Assembly: GCA_022376515.1 (NCBI GenBank)
Contig: WTXI01000004.1
Coordinates: 1,116,001-1,180,000 of the forward strand
Reading direction: 5' to 3'
Source of the DNA: Lactifluus volemus
Lineage: Eukaryota > Basidiomycota > Agaricomycetes > Russulales > Russulaceae
Length of the DNA stretch: 64,000 nt
Shown: piece after piece, positions 42,813 to 55,222 of the stretch
How positions within the stretch are numbered: the stretch's first letter is position 1
Layout of the letters: each line of letters starts with the position of its first letter
Translations under genes and position numbers: made by a program
Notes under the pieces: model-generated
What the model saw: only the letters and a program-made list of their open reading frames with translations
Databases searched by the model: none
Told to the model about the DNA's origin: nothing

Positions 42813-45030
42813 GAGCAGTTTGTTGCGTTGTGGCATAATAGACCTTCGTTTTACCTGGAATCAGCAAGCAGGAAACCGGTAACGAAACTGTGGCGAACCG
42901 AAAACTCATCCTCATAAGTATGGCCCCAGAAAATATCTGTAAAATCGCGTCAGTCCCCCCTTGTCGCTTATCATTCGCAGGTTAATAGGAACGCACTGGC
43001 AACGACATGTAGGGAGAAACGGTCGACGCTGAAATTAGAACGAGTCTCATAAGAAAAGAAACAAAGAACGCTATAGCCTGCGTACATCTGGTAAACTACG
43101 ATGGCAAATGGCAGCTAGTCAGGGTGTTGAAAGGTGGTATAGCGCATGACACTGACAAAGGCTTGTCGGTGCTTCCAGCCCATCTTTTCCATCCCAACTG
43201 GTGAGCACGTGACCGAGGATCCAAACTAATGGCAGAACTCAGTAAACGGACAGCAAGGAGGATGCGTAGAAACACGCCTGTCTCCGTTGCCTTCAGCAAC
43301 CTGCAGCTCATCAGTGAAAAAGCGCAACATCCCCGAGCTGTCAGCTCGGCTGAGGTTGATGTAGTTGAAGAGATTGCCACTATAAGTAGTTAATGTCATC
43401 AGCATTCAGCCCGCATATCGATACCCTATATCGCATATACCTTGTCATACGGAGTGGGTACGTGCCTGGGCGACCGCACTCTGAGGGAGCCATCCTTCCA
43501 CCTCCCATAGGCCCGCGAGGTGGTCGTAATTCCTACGGACTATCTTCAATATTCCTCCGTTAAATCTGCATTAGTGTTGCTAACCAGCAAAACTGCCCGG
43601 CGAGAGAACCTCCCATGAATGAGGCGCATCCTGGGCTTTGTGAAGACACGTCAGCAGCCACTCATCCGACTCGACAACAGGTAGGGCATATTGTTGTAGC
43701 TATCGTGGTTGACTAGCGCAGCGTAAATAGGCCCAGAGCCTAACCTGCGCTTGAATAGATCACATACCACTGTCTATGTGGGAGTTGCCCTTCAGTCTCA
43801 ATAATCCCGCAGAGTGCTTACCTCTGTCCACGTGATGTAATCCCTTAAAGCACCAGTCAAAGCTTACATTCCAATTCCTGAAACAATCTAGCTCACCAGG
43901 ACACTTCATCCTCCGGATCGTGCGAGACGAGGTCATTTGTGTATATTGTCCATGCAAACCCGGTATCCTCCGTTCCAGTAAGTACGGGAATGACCTAAAT
44001 GGTGGCAGCCGCGAGCTTGGCGGCGAGTGAGAATGGCATGTCGCTGTTCACGCCACGGAGCGCGACAGTCAGTCAATAACCGCCGGACTCCATTTCTAAC
44101 GTTGGCCCATGGGACGCACCACAAGAACCAACCATATCGCCGTGCGAGAAGGACTGGCTTGTCCGAGCTACCCTTATTGAAGTTATTCGCACGACAACAC
44201 GGGCCAGAGGTCAGCCCGCCTCTGAACTCGTGGCATAGCCTACAGTACACATGGCACAGCCATTGGTCAGGGAAAGGAATCGGTGGGATAGGACGGAGGA
44301 TCAATGTGGAAGTCCGACAAGTGCAGCACTTTTAGGCGCGGCCCGCTCGGAGTCTTGGGTGGCGGTAGTGGATTGGGCTTTGGCTTTGAAACCAAATCGG
44401 TGAGGTTCAAGGGAGGTCGGCGGGAGCGTGCACGAGTTTGGAACAACGTTCTCGCATATCAACTAGAAGCGCCTTAGTCAAACGTCGTCCTGTGGTGCTA
44501 ACACAAATATATGGTACCTGGCCGTCGTACCCCTCCATGTCCGCATATGCTAGCACTTGTGTGAGCACAGAACCCAGCGTCGTCGGGCCAAACGTTGCGT
44601 TGCGCGTTGAGGAGAGCCGGAACTGTTCGCAAAGAATTTTGAAAAAGCGGGCCTTGCTCGGGCGCAGCGAGAGAGATGAACTTGGCGATTTCGAGCGAAG
44701 TTATGCAAAGCCCATATGGGGTTTCTTGAGGGGAGAGTGGTTGAACAGATGTTTGACCTGCTGTATCGCACTTTGCGGAGAGTACTACTGGAAACAGGTG
44801 ACGGAAGAGTATGCGGATCCTGAGTGACATTCTGCGCGAGAATAGCATGGCGTGTCAAAGGATGGACAAGGTGGAAGTGAACAAACCTGAGGAATGTCGT
44901 GCGGGTCAGTCAAGAAAAAAACTGCCATACGCTGCAACGTGACCGCTGCATTAGCCAGGACTCGGAAAAGAATGCCATTCCGAAACATACAACTAGAACC
45001 CACCGCGGGTGTCGTCGACTCGTATGCTTA
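42813..45030. other. No gene recognised
   Basis: About 2.2 kb with open frames up to 129 codons (44438-44827 plus, 43933-44304 minus) but no motif I know and no consistent exon pattern. Given the relics on both sides, this is likely decayed sequence. Confidence 0.35.
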
Positions 45031-45039
45031 TAAAGGCCT

Positions 45040-45300
45040 TGTTTGAAGTGGTCCAAGAATGGCTCATCGAGCGGGTGAAGTGTCGGGTCATCAATGTGAT
45101 TCAGCTGAGTTGCAGGTCATTGATATCTTCATGTCCATTCATAAATGGTGTGATACAATAATTGTTCTGTGGTGAGGAGCATATTCATGAGCCATGACAA
45201 ATAAAGCATACAAAACTTACATTAGGATCCACTCCAAATTTGCAGTTATCAAATGCATCATGGAGGTCACCACATCCTCGCATCCCTATCCACTCCAACA
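45040..45300 (-). pseudogene. HNH-family scrap (copy D)
   Basis: The minus strand reads NNYCITPFMNGHEDIND, then one frame over QLNHIDDPTLHPLDEPFLDH and FKQGL. Further upstream (45228-45280) GDLHDAFDNCKFGVDPN precedes a GTAAGT donor. These match last-exon and HNH-exon pieces of copies A-C in the correct order with the same intron position. It is clearly more diverged (for example GDLHDAFD against GDLYDAWE). Confidence 0.7.
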
Positions 45301-45440
45301 GGTATGTAACCACTTTTTAATAAAGCATAAACAGCTTTATTAAAAAATGGTTACATACTCAGGCAGGAGTGTTGGAGTGTATGGGCATGCAAGGATGCGG
45401 TGACCTTCATGACGCATTTGACTAGTACAAATTTGGAGTG
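45225..45440. repeat. Imperfect palindrome (foldback) of about 215 nt
   Basis: The HNH scrap at 45225-45300 recurs inverted at 45365-45440. The centre is a strong inverted repeat: GGTATGTAACCAC with TTTTTAATAAAGC on the left, the complement on the right, and a 7-nt loop near 45330. Outer arms match at roughly four of five bases. Confidence 0.8.
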
Positions 45441-45799
45441 ATGTGGTGGTGTGGTTACAAGAGTGAATCAACTAACAGGCCAGAGTTAGCGTTGAAGAAA
45501 GCCGAGGCAATTAGTCATCATGATCACTTGCATCACACACGACTCGGACTTACCTTGGATGGTACCATTCTCAAAAATTGGGTAAAAGTGATAGGGCTGG
45601 TTGGACTTCGTATCGAGATAAATAACTTGCTGAAACGCGAACACAGCCTGAGGAGAGTCTGGATGCCACACTGGGCTCCGAGTCGGCTCAGCTCGGCTTG
45701 ACTCAACTTGAACTTACTCAAAAGTCGATCATCCAATTTCCGTTTCCTGTTAGACTAATGCAAACAAATCTACTCAAACCAGAAAAGGGCAAATGAAAT

Positions 45800-46100
45800 C
45801 GGCGTTGTCATGACCCGGGTCTGACGAGGTCGGACCCCGACCCACCGTCGAGTGACCAGACTTTGATTGACGGGGTCATGATGGGTCAAGGGTCCGTGGG
45901 ATACTTCCATATCAGAGATCCTCAATTGACCGAAATCGAGCAGATCTGAGTCATCAATGTCAAGTTCAGATGGTTTGCACCCAGGTTCATGTCCAGATTC
46001 TTGCTCGCTTGGGCCGTTATGACCCTCATCTGACCCTTGACTCAGTCAACCGACGCGACGTGACCTGACTGTCGTGACCTCGAGTCAGCCTGAACTGTAC
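45800..46100. repeat. TGACC/GGTCA-rich stretch
   Basis: TGACC, GGTCA and TGACCC words recur about a dozen times in 300 nt (ATGACCCGGGTCTGACG, GGGGTCATGATGGGTCA, ATGACCCTCATCTGACCC). Spacing is irregular, so it is not a simple tandem array. No gene found. Confidence 0.45.
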
Positions 46101-46149
46101 AACACTGAATGAAATCGCCCCTTTTGGGGCCATCGCATCTAGACCATGA

Positions 46150-46290
46150 GGCGCATCATCCGCGCATGGAAAGCGAGCTCCATAAATGGTGAGCATGACT
46201 TGCTTCTTGTAGCACCCTCGCTATTCTTGTACACCGCGATCATCAGTTCAGGTGATAGTAGACAGGAAGGTTCCTGGTTTTGTTTATCAC
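46150..46290 (-). pseudogene. EFM7 exon 2 scrap beside the monooxygenase genes
   Basis: This DNA resembles 13545-13690 and 20420-20550 (GAGCTCCATAAATGGTGAGC, ATTCTTGTACACCGCGATCA, GGTGATAGTAGACAGGAAGG), the second exon of the EFM7-type gene. Frame and splice sites are lost. It lies 160 nt downstream of the first monooxygenase. Confidence 0.5.
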
Positions 46291-46447
46291 CACAAGAAGC
46301 AATTTGAAGAACACTTCTATTTTTTTTTTTTCAGGTCTGCATCTGTTGTTGCATAAAAAAAAAGGCTTCCATCTACATTGAAACCCAGTGAGAAAGAGTT
46401 CACATACAAATCTACGATCGCTATAGGCAGATGCCCATTCATGAGAA

Positions 46448-48245
46448 TCATAACAGGCTCTTCATCCTAATCTCAGGAGATTGGCCACCGACTTGATTAT
46501 CGTCGCGGTGACTCGGATTATTCGCCAACGCCTCGATATGCTCGCGCCCACCACCAGTCATCCACCATCGCTCGACCTCAGCATATGCATCGTAACCAAA
46601 CTGGTTCATGGTCTTCGTGTGGTCCCCCCATTGATTCGGGTTCCCATCCGTCGGGATCAACTTGCCTTCCAACTCGGCGACCATCGCCTGGCGCATGGCA
46701 TCGTCACGCGCTTGCTGCTCTGGTCCATCTTGTAGGTGAAAGGTGTATTGGTGTGAACGAGAAATTTCTTGCGTCGTCGTGGCGCGTGGTAGCCTTAGGT
46801 GGAACGTGATAAGTAAAATAAAATAAAAGTGATGAGCCCTGAATCGGAAAGGAAGAATGAACGTACCGAAGATTTTGGTAGGCGTGTAAAAGTGGGTAGA
46901 GCTGCGAGAAGGACGAGACGTATGACAATAATGCGCCGAGGACTGCGGCATCTTCGACGGCTATTGCGGCACCCTGTGCGAGATACGGCTGGTATCCAAA
47001 GTTGAGCGCAACGACGAACAGATGTAATTCGACGACGATCATTTCGGACTTACGAGCATCGGATGACAGGCATCTCCCAAGAGCACCACGCGACCTTTCG
47101 GATGAACCCAAGTAGGCAATGGATCGCGAACCATAAGACGCCACTTGAGCGTTGATTTGACAAAACTGAGTAGCTTCTTGATGCTGTGAAATGACAAGAT
47201 GGCTCAATAATAATGCATGGTTGCAATTTGGCTCATCCGCCAAGTCTTGCCCGATGTGGTGGAGTACGTACCGCGGTTCAAAGTCCGCAAAGTCGGCGCG
47301 CACCTTTTCCCCACTTCCTTCCGTCCTCCACGACTTGACCGATCCATCGTCGGGATGAAGGAGCACCAAATTAAACTCCTTCTTTTCGCGCTACACAAGA
47401 ATTTCTTTATCAGAAATTGGGGAGGAAAGGGCTTTTTTGCCCGTTTTATTTTTATTTTTTTTCCTACGCACGATACAGTAACTTAGCAAGTGACGACCGG
47501 GCGCCATCCACACCGTCATTTCCGGCTTCTCGACAAACGGACGAAGTTCTGGATCTGGAAGCATAAGATCCGTAGACACGACCACGCGATATGCCGCGTC
47601 GCCCGAAGGTACGTGAGCGTCATCGTGGCCCGTCACGGCCTTCTGCACCGTGCTCTTGACGCCATCCGCACCGACGATCAAATCGGCCTGAATCACCTCT
47701 CCAGACGTGAGCGTGACGCACGGTCCATCTCCGCCGTTCTGACGATCAGGATCCGGTTGTACCTCACACACCGTCGCGCCGAGCCGAATACGCACGCCGG
47801 GCGTGGAGCGCGCCAGACGCAACAACAAGGCGTGATAATCCGCACGATGGATATGATAATATGGCGCCCCATAACGCTTCAACATGTTGGTCCTGCCCCA
47901 AGGCGCATACCCGACCGGTTCGCCCGTATCGTACCGCCTCAGGACGATCCCCTGCGGTTCGACGGCGCATGCCGCTAACGCCGGTCCAAGTCCCCAGCGC
48001 AGTAGTAGACGCGTCGCGTTGGGAGCGATTTGGATTCCGGCGCCTACCTCGCCTAGCACGTGCGCTGACTCGAGCAACGTGACGTGGTGCCCAGCTTGGC
48101 CGAGCGCGTAGGTCGCTGCGAGACCGCCCAGTCCGGCGCCGACGACGACAATGTTGAGAGAGAGCCCGGCACGGCGGCCTTCGTATAGCGGTGGGGCGTT
48201 TTCTAAAGGAACGTCGGTGTTGGAGCACTGTGGAAGATGCTGCAT
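46448..48245 (-). CDS. FAD-dependent monooxygenase (salicylate-hydroxylase-like), copy 1
   Basis: Five exons on the minus strand; exon 1 is 48245-47472. Start MQHLPQCSNTDVPLENAPPL. The FAD-binding dinucleotide fold VVVGAGLGGLAATYALG lies near residues 32-48. LESAHVLGEVGAGIQIAPNA follows, then the DG motif DLIVGADGVKSTVQKAV, then after two introns [24 protein letters not shown] and the GD motif [31 protein letters not shown] follows, with a C-terminal YDAYAEVERWWMTGGGREHI and stop at 46448. All three flavoprotein motifs are intact. Group A monooxygenases use NAD(P)H and oxygen to hydroxylate aromatic acids such as salicylate. The substrate cannot be fixed here. It lies tandem with a close paralogue. 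Confidence 0.85.
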
Positions 48246-49022
48246 CGTAGTGGTAGTGGGGGTTTCTGTGCGTTTTAGGAAGGGAAAGATCGAGGCTATA
48301 TCTCATCTGCTTAATGTCGGGCTTACCTCGCTTTTCTGACCAAGTGTTCCTCTGCTATTCAGTAAAAAAGAAGTGAAACTTGGCGTGCCACGTGTCTCTA
48401 ACCTGCTTCGACATTCAGTTCTCTCAGTACTAATACACAGTGTTTCCGGATGAAGGACAAGGAAGCATACACCCCTGCCCTAAATTAGATGACCGAAGTG
48501 CTGGGGAGTTTTAGCGTTTTTTGGGAGGAGATGGCTGGAGGCCGAGGACGGATCGGATCGAGCGCAGATGGAGAAGGAGCCCGAGTGACGGGTCAACTAT
48601 CGTCACGGGCGACCTGGTTTGTGAATAACGACTGATCCCCTTTGAGGATTCCCCCACATGGTGTCACATCGCAGGACAACCCCCTTTTCTTTATGACGAA
48701 CCCTCACCTATAATACAGATCGAGCGTCCGTTCCGGGGCTTGCAACCAGAGTCGGCGGTTGCCCTACTGTACCGCCCAAGGGATTGTGTTTCCGGGTCGA
48801 TGGCCACCCCCCACAAATCGCATTTCCAAAAAAAGCCGGCTTATCATTACATTGTGGCGCGGGTGTAATGTATACATGTCGTTGGAACGGAATCAAAAAA
48901 AAAGGGAATACCGGCAAGTTACCAAAAATCCACACACACAATCCATCACAAATGTATAAATATATACCTAGACGCCATCGCACACACATACACACATACA
49001 CTCTCTATATAGATTGAACCAT
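48246..49022. other. Spacer between the two monooxygenases
   Basis: About 0.78 kb holding the promoter of copy 1 and the 3' region of copy 2. Both monooxygenase upstream regions contain the near-identical phrase CCTAAATTA-GATGACCGAA (48479 and 50981), a possible shared promoter element or simply duplication homology. No other gene seen. Confidence 0.5.
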
Positions 49023-50808
<1,786 letters not shown>

Positions 50809-51117
50809 TGTAGTGGTAAGGGGTGAAGATGGTGAATTAGGAGGAAAATCGGGGTATATATATTGATCTTATGGCGTCGATTGAATGAATGCATGCCCAG
50901 TCGGTCAAACTATTCCGTAAGAGTGGGAGTATTTATAAGTGGAGTAGTAGTGATTCGGATCTTGGGAAACACATATCACCCTAAATTAAATGACCGAAAC
51001 ATTACATTTTAGCCTAAACTTTTCTTGCGAACGAGCCTTTGCGTAGATCCAGAAGCTCGTCTTTTTTAATCACCCAATTAACCCAAAAAGGGGCGGGGTT
51101 TCCCCACAATAATTCGT
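50809..51117. other. Promoter spacer, no gene
   Basis: About 0.3 kb between monooxygenase copy 2 (promoter side) and the 3' end of the cyclophilin gene. TATATATA at 50854-50861 lies about 50 nt upstream of the monooxygenase ATG and could be its TATA box. Confidence 0.45.
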
Positions 51118-51963
51118 TCAAGATACCACGCCTGAGGACGTAATCTTGACTTTTTGTTGAGGTGCGCCAGTCATACTCCCAACTGCTTCGATCGCTTTCA
51201 CAACATCCATCCCTTCCACCACCTCACCAAATACAACATGTCTCTGATCAAGCCATGGCGTATCCACCGTGGTAATGAAGAACTTGAGGGATTAACCCGA
51301 TATATATCTGTCACGCCCGGGAGCAATTGCATGTGCTCACCTGTGAACCATTCGTGTTCGGTCCCGCGTTGGCCATCGAGAGCAATCCAGGCTTATCATG
51401 CTTCAGCTTGAAATTCTCATCTGAGAAAAAAAGGGTCATGTGAACGACGCGCGTGACTCGTCGATCCGATACATGCCCATACCTTTGAATCTATTGCCGT
51501 AGATCGAGCGACCACCGGTCCCATCATGTCGGGTAAAATCGCCACCTTGCAACATGAACTAACAACAACCAAAAAAAGGTTGAGAGATACGTGAGGAAAA
51601 CGCGGGAACAAGTACCCACGTTGGGGATGATCCGATGGAAACAACTTTCCGTGTAGCCGAATCCATGTTGTCCCGTGGCGAGCTCACGAAAGTTCTGCGC
51701 CGTACGTGGAACCACATCGTCGAACAACCGGAAAACGATTTGGCCAGCCGGTTTCGAGTTGATCGCGACGTTGAACTGACAAATGAAAAATCGTTAAGCT
51801 AAGCCTTAAAGGTCTCCATCATTACCACCACGCACGAATACGTTCGCCCTTTTTTTTTTTTCGGTTGTCAGTCATTCGTAAAACATAGGAAGGGTGCTCT
51901 CACTCACAGAGATAAATTGACTGCAGAAGCAGAAGTGGTGAAACGACGCAAGAAAGAGGCCAT
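51118..51963 (-). CDS. Cyclophilin (peptidyl-prolyl isomerase), probably mitochondrial
   Basis: Five exons on the minus strand. The N-terminus [19 protein letters not shown] looks like a mitochondrial presequence. The isomerase domain reads [111 protein letters not shown] and ends SSGVVS. The catalytic Arg of [15 protein letters not shown], and the Trp and His of WLDQRH are present. It catalyses proline isomerisation during protein folding and binds cyclosporin. The exon 1-2 junction (GTGAGT donor at about 51906) is out of phase by one base. As exon 1 is a good presequence, I suspect a missing base there. Confidence 0.85.
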
Positions 51964-54900
51964 TTTTTGCAAGTTACAGTCAGAAAGCAACACGTGTGAC
52001 GAGGAAGGTCACGAGGCCATACAGTACTAATGTATTTCAAAAGTTAAGCTATGGCCGAATTTGTCATGGACCCCCGCGGTTTATATCGCACACGTCACAG
52101 GAACACAGAGCTTTACTTGCCAGCATGCTTGCGCTCGTACACTCAGAAACTACTCTCGAGTCAGGAGGAGAAAACTCCGAGTCGGTCCGCCAGCCTTCGT
52201 AATGGGTGAAGTTATGCGGCATTCCGGCCCTATTCGAAAAACATCGTGCGTCATTGCACACCTTCTGAGCCCTTCGATTCTCTTTGTCGATTCTGGCTTG
52301 CGTTTCTGATCCCACGAAGAAAGAGAGGTCTCGTTTCATTTTTACTTCCACAAACGCAGATCGCCGCTAGTCCGTTACACACTCAGATGACATCTTCTTT
52401 GTTTTCTCACAACGCTGTTCCCATCAACTTGCTTATCTTTCTCATTTTCGTTGTGCACACCTCGTGCGATGTGCGTTGGATCAAAACGGAAACTGAAGGA
52501 CGTAAAGGCACAAGGTGAGTGCACGAGAAATGAATGGTGAAACGAATGCAGCCAAAGGCCCCGCCCAGCACGGAGACAAGCCCGATGGCATAAAGATGAT
52601 CCATGGTACAAGGTGACATCACAGAGAGCACAAAGCAAGGCAAAAGGGTATACTATAATAACTTTCCGCCACACGGACTGTTCGGGGATTGTTGTCATGA
52701 TACCGAGGCCGGCAAAGGGCAGGAGTAATATTAAACCGACGCAGAGGAAACGTCATCTGATTCATAAGGGCAGACCATGATTCCGTGTCCCTACATCAAC
52801 AACTTTTTTTCTTCGGATGATGAGGATCAAGATCATCTAAACGTTGGTGAAAATTTGCCGGAGGCCAGTACAGTAAGCTTAATGAAGAACGTTTCTTGAT
52901 CTATGACGGCATGAGCTTCGAATAAAACCTGCCAGTGTAAAGTTTCGTCCTCCGTCAGATGCGGGCGGATGCGCATCAACAGTTCAAAAAGAGATGTCAC
53001 CTCACCTGTCAGAAGGAAGGGTGGCGGGTGTGATTCTTCTTTCAAAACTTTGTTTATCATAACGACAGGCGACAGGGGTGAATCATGATGGGGGGTCGGG
53101 GGAGCTAGAGAACAAAAAAAAAAAAAGGAAATCGCAAAGAACGCGACGCACCTAAGGCGACGACGGAGACGGCGGAAACGCGCCCGAGAGGAGCGATCCA
53201 CCGCCGCCTCGCGCGTAACCTCCGATTGATACGGTGATAAGTTTGCGAACCCGTACCGCAACCGGCAGTTCCGGCACAAATGTTGAACCGGTTCACCCTC
53301 CGGGCGAAATTTCACGCACAACTGGCAAAAAGGAAACGATTTTTTGTTTTTCCCAAAAAGCTACACCCGTCTTACGGTGGATGCGAAGGGTGAGTAAATG
53401 ACACCAGCGTCCAGCCAATTCTGTATTTTTGGACGGGAGAGAGAAGCTGAAAAAGCCAAGCAAGATAGTCCGGTTCACTTAGTCAAGTTGTGAAAAGCTT
53501 TCTTTGCACAGGAAACGGTGTGCCAAAAGCCCTTGGGGGGGGGTTGTGGGAATAATGACAAACATTTACGAGGCTCGGTTTGTGAAAGGACAGCGTAGTA
53601 GTTAGTTAGCCCGCGGGGAAGAAGGTTGTTGCTGGTTCCAGAACCTCGAATGTGTCGGAAGTTTGAAAGCAAAAAAAATCAACTTTACCGGCTACTGTAC
53701 TGACTGTAGTAGTAGCCGGGAACGCTCCGAGCACCTGCCTGTTCAAACGGCTTTTTGTGCGTCACACATACCATACCATACTGTACCCTCTGGGTCGGCG
53801 CTATGATTCCCAACCTCTTGGCCTTTACTTTACTTCTCCCCGGGGCATAGGTGTAGTTTACCGTGGCGATGCCATGACCAAGTGATCGGCGATATCTAGT
53901 AAAGTCCATCTTTTGACAGGACAAAGGAAGTGAAATCGCCTGACTCATAACGGCATTATATATATCATATGACACTGCATAACTTAACAACTGGTCAATC
54001 AGCGAAAGGGAGGATTAGTAGTATAGCAGCAGACACGCGGGGGAGAAGATCATGATCAAATTGGTTTTTCATTCCGCGCTGAATGGTATCCATGTAATAT
54101 CACTGGCAGCAAGTTTCTTCAGGCTGGGAAATACCCATTTCCAACAACAAAAATGTGACGACGACGGGGCAGGGAACTTATAATACGGGCGAGTAGAATG
54201 CGTCTGAAGTCGATCCTGTTTCGTTCAGAGGGCCTCACCCCTGCTTGAAAAAATATAGGATTAAAAGGCGGATAAACCTTTTTTGTCTGGCGATGGGTTG
54301 TTAAAGCATTCGAAGCAGATGAGAGCCTCTTCCGTAAGGTAGCGGCAGCGGAGATGACTTAAATGAATTTCACGACGAATCGCATCCCCGCCGGTAGATC
54401 GGACCGAGCCAAGCCTGTTCTGTGGGTCACGACGGTGCCTTCAGTCTTTACAGTTTACCCAACGACCGACATCTTATCATACCGTAACAGATAAAGCCTG
54501 GCAATTTCAACTCGCAATTTCAACTCTTTTGGGGGCATCCAAAAAATTATGTCAACATTCATTGCATCGCACCAAACCTCTCAAAATATGACTATTTGTT
54601 GAATTTTTCGTCACATGGGGGAAAGGGGAGGGTTTATACTTGTAAGTTACTTCCAACAAAAAGAAAATAGAGTAGAGATAGAGAAAAAACCGGACGAGAG
54701 AGAGGGGGATCATATGCGGGTTGGGGTAAAATGGTAGCGCTCAAAGGGAAAAAGAAAAACATAACAGCAAAACCGTAGAGATAGTATAAAAGAAAGAGCG
54801 CACCCTTATATCGGAAAACTGTCGGTGTGTAGATGTGGAGCCGAAAAAGGCTAGCGAGAAAAAAGAAAAAAAAAGCCAGGGAACGTCCGAATTTTGGGTT

Positions 54901-55222
54901 TGACGACGAAAAAGGAGAGTGTGTGTAAAGAAAAAAATATAACGAGTGCGTCGTGGCTTGCTACATTGTACTTCGGAGGCGCTTGTGGGACGGGACGCCG
55001 ACGGGTATTGAGAGGGCAAAAAGAGGAGCGAGGAAAAAAAAAAGGCTAAAACATTAAAAAGAGCATGGGTTCAAGGAGTGTGTAACTCTCTGGTGGCAAC
55101 GCGACAGAGTCAGGATAGGTTTGTAGCCGAGGTAGGGGCAGCACAGCAGTATAAGAGAGAAAACGGGAGTTTCACGGGGCTTGTATTTTGATTCGAGAGG
55201 CGGGCGGTTGGTGATCTATCTA
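51964..55222. other. Mostly unassigned; one possible gene at 52840-53340
   Basis: About 3.3 kb between cyclophilin and the MSB1-like gene. Apart from the possible zinc-binding gene listed separately I find no gene. The part at 54540-55170 is A/G-rich with many A runs and low-complexity frames. Confidence 0.4.
52840..53340 (-). CDS. Possible small gene with a CxxC..CxxC zinc-binding motif
   Basis: The minus frame at about 53330-53150 reads CQLCVKFRPEGEPVQHLCRN, CRLRYGFANLSPYQSEVTRE and a basic RARFRRLRRRLR, then a GTGCGT donor. A later piece (53010-52833) reads FLLTGEVTSLFELLMRIRPH, LTEDETLHWQVLFEAHAVID and ends KFSPTF. Both look like real protein, and the donor plus a T-rich tract and an AG before the second piece allow splicing. 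The start codon and family are unknown. Confidence 0.3.

Noticed and set aside
46448..46951. 167-codon minus ORF as its own gene
   Set aside because: It is the last exon of monooxygenase copy 1 with intron read-through in front.
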